Source: an uncultured delta proteobacterium
Lineage (GTDB): Bacteria > Myxococcota_A > UBA9160 > JAFDET01
Direction of reading: 5' to 3'
DNA: 64,000 bases
NCBI GenBank assembly: GCA_947259215.1
Contig: CAMYLJ010000008.1
Span: forward strand, 1-64,000
In this document: in pieces, positions 59,738 through 64,000 of the stretch
Layout of the letters: every line of letters begins with the position of its first letter
How positions within the stretch are numbered: the stretch's first letter is position 1
Notes under the pieces: model-generated
Seen by the model: the letters and a program-made list of their open reading frames with translations, nothing else
Databases searched by the model: none
What the model was told of the DNA's origin: nothing
Made by a program: the position numbers and the translations under genes

Positions 59738-60858
59738 CCGATCGCCCCGCCGGAGTGGATTTCCTGGTCGAGAAGTCCGACTGGATTCGGCATCGCTTCG
59801 TGGACGCCCCGGAGCCCGAGCTCGCGCCCGGACAGGTGCTCTTCCGCGTCGATCGCTTCGCCTTCACGGCCAACAACATCTCCTATGCGCTGGCCGGAGA
59901 CATGCTCGGATACTGGCGCTTCTTCCCCGCCCCCGTCGGCTGGGGGCGGATTCCCGCCATGGGGTTCGGCGACGTCGTGCGCTCGAGCCACCCCGACGTG
60001 GCCGAGGGGACGCGCTGCTTCGGCTTCTACCCCATGTCCCGCTACCTGGTGATCGAGCCCAGCGCTGCCAGCCCGGCCGGGATCATGGACGGAGCCTCGC
60101 ACCGGGAGGGCCTGGCGCCGGCCTACAACCAGTACAGCCCCGCCGCTCACGACGCCCTCTACGAGCCCGACCACGAGGACGCCCTGATGCTGCTGCGCGG
60201 GCTCTTCATGACCTCGTTCCTGGCCGACGATGCCATCGCCGACCACGACCACTACGGGGCCGAGTCGGTGCTGATCTCTAGCGCCTCGAGCAAGACGTCG
60301 ATCGCGCTGGGCTTCCAGGTCTCGCGTGCCGGGCGCGCGCGGGCGGTGGGACTCACCTCGCCGCGCAACCGCGCGTTCGTGAGCAAGCTCGGGTGCTACG
60401 ACCAGGTGCTGACCTACGACGAGGTCCTTACCCTCGACGCCGCTCTCCCCAGCGTCTACGTCGACATGGCGGGCAGCGGGCCGCTGCGGGCCGCCGTGCA
60501 CGGCCACTTCGGCGACCAGCTCCGCTACTCCTGCTCGATCGGCGCCACGCACTGGGACGCGCCTCGCGACGACGCTGCGCTCCCGGGGCCGAAGCCCGAG
60601 TTCTTCTTCGCCCCGGGACAGATCCAGAAGCGCGTGGCGGACTGGGGGCCCGCCGGATTCCAGGAGCGCATCGGCGACGCCTGGTCCGCCTTCCGCGCCT
60701 TCAGCGACGGCTGGCTGCGGGTGCAGCGCGGCTACGGACGCGACGCCGTCGAGCGCGTCTACCTTGAGACCCTGGAAGGACGCACCCGCCCGGAGGACGG
60801 CCACGTGATCTCGCTCTGGGACTCGGCGGAGGAGGCCTCCGGCGGCGCACCGGCGTGA
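59734..60858 (+). CDS. DUF2855-family protein (MDR-like, zinc-less)
   Basis: A 374-residue protein. DUF2855 words are DFLVEKSDWIRHRF near the N terminus, FTANNISYALAG, GVVRSSHPDVAEGTRCFGFYPMSRYL, SASSKTSIALGF near residue 188, and LRYSCSIGATHW. The fold resembles medium-chain dehydrogenases with an altered cofactor region; no catalytic role is established. The GTG at 59734 overlaps the upstream stop, and its TGA overlaps the sulfatase start. The coupling implies one pathway for all three. Confidence 0.82.
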   Translation: MTDRPAGVDFLVEKSDWIRHRFVDAPEPELAPGQVLFRVDRFAFTANNISYALAGDMLGYWRFFPAPVGWGRIPAMGFGDVVRSSHPDVAEGTRCFGFYPMSRYLVIEPSAASPAGIMDGASHREGLAPAYNQYSPAAHDALYEPDHEDALMLLRGLFMTSFLADDAIADHDHYGAESVLISSASSKTSIALGFQVSRAGRARAVGLTSPRNRAFVSKLGCYDQVLTYDEVLTLDAALPSVYVDMAGSGPLRAAVHGHFGDQLRYSCSIGATHWDAPRDDAALPGPKPEFFFAPGQIQKRVADWGPAGFQERIGDAWSAFRAFSDGWLRVQRGYGRDAVERVYLETLEGRTRPEDGHVISLWDSAEEASGGAPA

Positions 60859-62528
60859 GTCGACTGCGCACGATCGGGGTGGGAGCGCTCGCACTCCTGG
60901 TTCTCGCCGGCGGCCTGGCCTGGCTCTACCAGGACGAGGTTCTGCTCGCGCTCGTCGGCTTCGCGATGGACCGGCGCCTCCCGGTGGGAACGCACCAGCC
61001 CATCGGCTGGGCGAGCGGGCCGGATCCGTCAGGCCGTTCGACCGCGGAACGTCCCCCGAACATCGTCCTGATCCTGGCCGACGACCTCGGCTGGAACGAC
61101 CTCACGTTCGGCGGCGGCGGCGTCGCGGACGGCACGGTTCCGACGCCGCACATCGACTCGCTGGCCCGGGAGGGCGTGTCGTTCTCCAACGGCTACGCGG
61201 CCAACGGCACCTGCGCTCCGTCGCGCGCAGCCATCATGACCGGGCGCTACGGGACCCGCTTCGGCTTCGAGTTCACGCCGACGCCCGCCGGCATGAGCAC
61301 GCTGCTTCCCCGCATCGGGAACCGCAGGCCGGGCCGCCTCCGGCCGATCATCACCACTCCCGTGGAAGACGGCGGCGACCTCTCCTTCGAGGCCCTCGGG
61401 ATGCCGCCCTCGGAGATCACCCTGGCCGAGCTCCTCGGCGAGCGTGGCTACCACAGCGTGCACATCGGGAAGTGGCACCTCGGCCGCAATCCCGGCATGG
61501 CGCCGCACGACCAGGGCTTCGACGAGAGCCTGCTGATGGCGAGCGGCCTCTACCTGCCGGAGGACGACCCGGAGGTGGTGAACTCGAAGCAGGACTTCGA
61601 TCCGATCGACCGCTTCCTCTGGGCCGCGCTCAAGTACGCGGCGTCTTTCAACGGGGGAGCGGCGTTCGAGCCGGCCGGCTACTTGACCGACTACTACACC
61701 GACGAAGCGGTGAAGGTGATCGAGGCCAACCGGGACCGGCCCTTCTTCCTCTACCTCGCGCACTGGGCGCCCCACACGCCGCTCCAGGCCGCGCGTTCGG
61801 ACTACGAGGCCCTCTCCCACATCCAGGACCACCGCCTGCGGGTCTACGCCGCCATGATCCGCGCCCTCGACCGGGGCGTCGGTCGCGTGCTCGAGGCGCT
61901 GCGGAAGCAGGGCCTGGAGGAGAACACCCTGGTCTTCTTCACGTCGGACAACGGCGCGCCCAGCTACATCGGGCTCCCCGACGTGAACCGCCCCTTCCGC
62001 GGCTGGAAGATCAGCTTCTTCGAGGGAGGGGTTCACGTACCCTACTTCGTGAAGTGGCCGGGCCGGCTGCCGGCGGGCGACTCCTTCGCTGCGCCCGTGA
62101 GCGGCTTCGACATCTACGCCACGGCCGCAGCGGCAGCGGGCGCCTCGCTGCCCGAGGATCGCGTCATCGACGGGGTGGATCTCGTGCCCTTCGCACGGGG
62201 CGACCGCCAAGGGGCTCCGCACTCCCGACTCTTCTGGCGCACCGGTCACTATCAGGTGGCGCTGGTGGATGGCTGGAAGCTGCAGGTGAACGAGCGCCCG
62301 CCCGGTACGACCTGGCTCTTCGACCTGGCGAACGACCCCGGCGAGCGCACCAATCTGGCGGAGCGCGAGCCCGCGCGCGTGGCCTCGTTGAAGCGCGCGC
62401 TGGCCGCCCACAACGCCGAGCAGGCCGAGCCTGCCTGGCCGTCCCGGGTGGAGGTGCCGGTGAACCTGGACAAGACCCTGGTCGAACCGGATGCGCCCGA
62501 CGACGAGTACATCTACTGGCCCAACTGA
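60855..62528 (+). CDS. Secreted/membrane-anchored sulfatase
   Basis: A 557-residue type I sulfatase. An N-terminal membrane anchor (about 7-26) is followed by the metal site LADDLGW (Asp76, Asp77). The CxPSR signature reads CAPSR with Cys120, to be oxidised to formylglycine by a separate enzyme not seen here. GKWHLG and TSDNGAP near the middle complete the catalytic set. It removes sulfate from a secreted sulfate ester; the substrate is unknown, and a small molecule is likely, since the operon lacks carbohydrate enzymes. The GTG start overlaps the DUF2855 stop. Confidence 0.9.
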   Translation: MSRLRTIGVGALALLVLAGGLAWLYQDEVLLALVGFAMDRRLPVGTHQPIGWASGPDPSGRSTAERPPNIVLILADDLGWNDLTFGGGGVADGTVPTPHIDSLAREGVSFSNGYAANGTCAPSRAAIMTGRYGTRFGFEFTPTPAGMSTLLPRIGNRRPGRLRPIITTPVEDGGDLSFEALGMPPSEITLAELLGERGYHSVHIGKWHLGRNPGMAPHDQGFDESLLMASGLYLPEDDPEVVNSKQDFDPIDRFLWAALKYAASFNGGAAFEPAGYLTDYYTDEAVKVIEANRDRPFFLYLAHWAPHTPLQAARSDYEALSHIQDHRLRVYAAMIRALDRGVGRVLEALRKQGLEENTLVFFTSDNGAPSYIGLPDVNRPFRGWKISFFEGGVHVPYFVKWPGRLPAGDSFAAPVSGFDIYATAAAAAGASLPEDRVIDGVDLVPFARGDRQGAPHSRLFWRTGHYQVALVDGWKLQVNERPPGTTWLFDLANDPGERTNLAEREPARVASLKRALAAHNAEQAEPAWPSRVEVPVNLDKTLVEPDAPDDEYIYWPN

Positions 62529-62564
62529 TCGGCGCCTGCCGCCGACGACGATGGAGAATCGCCC

Positions 62565-63170
62565 ATGACGCAAGCCCAGCAGAGCCCGCGAGCGACGACC
62601 GACGGCCGGGCGCGCCGTGCCGAGCGCAGCCGCGAGACGATCGCCAATGCGCTCTACGAGCTGGTGGGCGAGGGCAACCCGACGCCGACCGCCCAGCAGG
62701 TCGCCGAGCGCGCAGACGTGGGCATCCGCAGCGTGTTCCGGCACTTCTCGGACATGGAGGCCCTCTACGCCACCCTCGACGCCCGCCTGCTGGCGGAGAT
62801 GAGACCGCTCGTCCGCCCGCTGCCGCCGGAGGGTGGCCTGCGCGAACGCGGCGCGGACCTGGTGCGCGAGCGGGACGCGCTCTTCGAGCGCATCGCCCCG
62901 TACAAGCGTGCCTCGAACCTCAATCGCTGGCGTTCTCCCTTCCTGACCGCCCAGCACCGCAAGCTGGTGGCCGCGCTGCGCACGGGTCTCCTGCGTTGGC
63001 TCCCGGAGCTCGCGTCGGCGCCTCCCGACACGCTCGAGGCGCTCGACCAGGCTACCTCGTTCGAGGCCTGGGACCGGCTGCGCAGCGAGCAGCGGCTGAG
63101 CCGCGCGCGCGCTCGCGCCGCCATGGAGTGCACCGTGCTGGCTCTGGCTGCCAGCTTGGAGGCGCCGTGA
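62565..63170 (+). CDS. TetR-family transcriptional regulator
   Basis: A 201-residue regulator whose helix-turn-helix is TAQQVAERADVGIRSVFRHF (about residues 41-60), after an N-terminal Arg-rich helix. The rest is helical and binds an unknown ligand. It lies in the middle of the catabolic-looking operon (36 bases after the sulfatase, overlapping the next gene by GTGA), so it probably regulates these genes and senses their substrate. The ATG at 62565 is preceded by GGAGAATCGCCC, a usable ribosome-binding site. Confidence 0.87.
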   Translation: MTQAQQSPRATTDGRARRAERSRETIANALYELVGEGNPTPTAQQVAERADVGIRSVFRHFSDMEALYATLDARLLAEMRPLVRPLPPEGGLRERGADLVRERDALFERIAPYKRASNLNRWRSPFLTAQHRKLVAALRTGLLRWLPELASAPPDTLEALDQATSFEAWDRLRSEQRLSRARARAAMECTVLALAASLEAP

Positions 63171-64000
63171 GTCGGTTGGCTCGAAAGGCGATGCCCTGGT
63201 TCCCCTGGGCCCTGACCCACCCGCGCGCGCGAGCCGCACGCCGCGCGCTCGCGGAAAGGCGCCGGCGGCTCGCCGGGCAGTCGCACCGGATCCGCTACTT
63301 CCACCAGGTCGACGATCCCTACAGCCAGCTGGCCGCACAGGCGCTGGAGCCGCTCTGCGATCGCTACGAAGTGCAGCTCGAGCCCCACCTGGTGGGGCCG
63401 CCGCCCGACGACGCCGCCCCCGAGCGCGAACGTCTCGAGGGCTTCGCGCGCCGGGACGCGGCCGACGTGGCGCCGTTCTACGGGCTCGACTTTCCGGAGT
63501 CCCCGGCGCCGCCCAGGCCCGCCGACGTCGAGCTCGCCGGACGGCTGCTGGCGTCGGCGCTCGCCAGCGGACGCTTCGTGCAGGAGGCGGCGCGCATCGG
63601 AGCGGCGCTCTGGAGCGCGGACCCGAGCCGGCTCGGGAAGCTGGCGATCGAGCTCCCGCCGGCGGACCGCGAAGCCACGCGGAGCGCGATCGACGCCGGC
63701 AACGCACTGCGCCGGCGCAGCGGCCACTACCTGGGCGCCATGTTCCACTACGCCGGCGAATGGTACTGGGGCGTCGATCGGCTGTGGCACCTCGAACGCC
63801 GGCTGCAAGCGCTGGGCGCGCTGCGCTCGGGCACCGACGCCGCCCCGATCGTCCCGCGACCCGATCTCCGGGAGGCGCCACCCCTCGGGTCGCCGCGTCG
63901 TCTGCGGCTCGAGTACTTCCCGTCGCTCCGCAGCCCCTACACGGCCATCGCGATGCGTCGGGTCCTGGAGCTTCCCGAGCGCCTGCCCGTCGAGCTCGTG
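63167..64000 (+). CDS. Tandem DSBA-like (HCCA isomerase type) protein, partial at window edge
   Basis: The visible 278 residues begin at the GTG at 63167, overlapping the TetR stop. A first thioredoxin-like domain starts IRYFHQVDDPYSQLAAQA (about 42-60), and a second starts LRLEYFPSLRSPYTAIAMR (about 246-264), so the protein is a duplication of the 2-hydroxychromene-2-carboxylate isomerase/DsbA-like fold. Neither start has a CxxC; both have a Ser-Pro-Tyr or Pro-Tyr-Ser type site as in glutathione-dependent isomerases. The C terminus lies beyond the window. It may act with the GST in this operon. Confidence 0.72.
   Translation, partial: MSRLARKAMPWFPWALTHPRARAARRALAERRRRLAGQSHRIRYFHQVDDPYSQLAAQALEPLCDRYEVQLEPHLVGPPPDDAAPERERLEGFARRDAADVAPFYGLDFPESPAPPRPADVELAGRLLASALASGRFVQEAARIGAALWSADPSRLGKLAIELPPADREATRSAIDAGNALRRRSGHYLGAMFHYAGEWYWGVDRLWHLERRLQALGALRSGTDAAPIVPRPDLREAPPLGSPRRLRLEYFPSLRSPYTAIAMRRVLELPERLPVELV

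Overview
The window is very GC-rich (roughly 70% by eye) and densely packed, with many GTG starts, many 4-base start/stop overlaps, numerous lipoproteins, a type IV pilin and a eukaryote-type UDP-glucose pyrophosphorylase. There is no ribosomal or other firm taxonomic marker. The mix (M3 oligopeptidase, DUF547 and HEAT lipoproteins, PEP-CTERM protein, Coq4, sigma-54 amt, bad-type ring-cleavage genes, many GST/SDR/LLM/amidase/thioesterase enzymes) suggests an uncultured deltaproteobacterial or Myxococcota-like heterotroph. That placement is inference.

Layout. 1-1.74 kb: an integron integrase read leftwards, followed by a 332-bp gene-free stretch, a GTTAGAC core-site-like heptamer and a small membrane protein starting 10 bp after it. 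This may be the start of an inverted-orientation integron whose array runs off the window. 1.8-13 kb: housekeeping and redox genes (fatty-acid-hydroxylase-like enzyme, PrlC, a large PHP-domain lipoprotein, OsmC, alkyltransferase-like protein, endonuclease III, PhhB, two GSTs, an old-yellow-enzyme-type reductase). 13-19.6 kb: a DUF547 lipoprotein and a tightly coupled leftward operon (phosphodiesterase, amidase, DUF4336, ChaC, BadH-like and BadI-like), with a 31-bp-arm palindrome at its end. 19.7-30 kb: a second phosphodiesterase, a frameshifted small gene, PP2C phosphatase, LLM oxidoreductase, a membrane diguanylate cyclase, an SH3 lipoprotein, and amt behind a near-perfect sigma-54 promoter. 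30-44.5 kb: YhhN, aminotransferase, hydrolase, TetR, pilin, quinone reductase, a second long palindrome, purC, UDP-glucose pyrophosphorylase, a PEP-CTERM protein, a HEAT lipoprotein and a His-rich micro-lipoprotein. 44.6-58.2 kb: a three-part fused indolepyruvate:ferredoxin oxidoreductase, a PilZ protein, then a zone with three damaged genes (a kinase-like gene, a DUF4212-partner symporter with an internal deletion, and a frameshifted hypothetical) among intact serine hydrolase, fructosamine-kinase, AI-2E transporter, tautomerase and Coq4 genes. 58.2-64 kb: a rightward operon (GST-like, DUF2855, sulfatase, TetR, double DSBA-like isomerase) that runs off the right edge and looks like a catabolic or detoxification unit.

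The genes suggest carbon scavenging by CoA-linked and oxidoreductase chemistry (BadH/BadI, IOR, thioesterase, LLM and old-yellow-enzyme homologues, GSTs), nitrogen acquisition (sigma-54 amt, amidase) and c-di-GMP signalling (diguanylate cyclase plus PilZ). Four genes carry frameshifts or deletions. Either real decay or assembly error could explain them, and raw reads would settle it.
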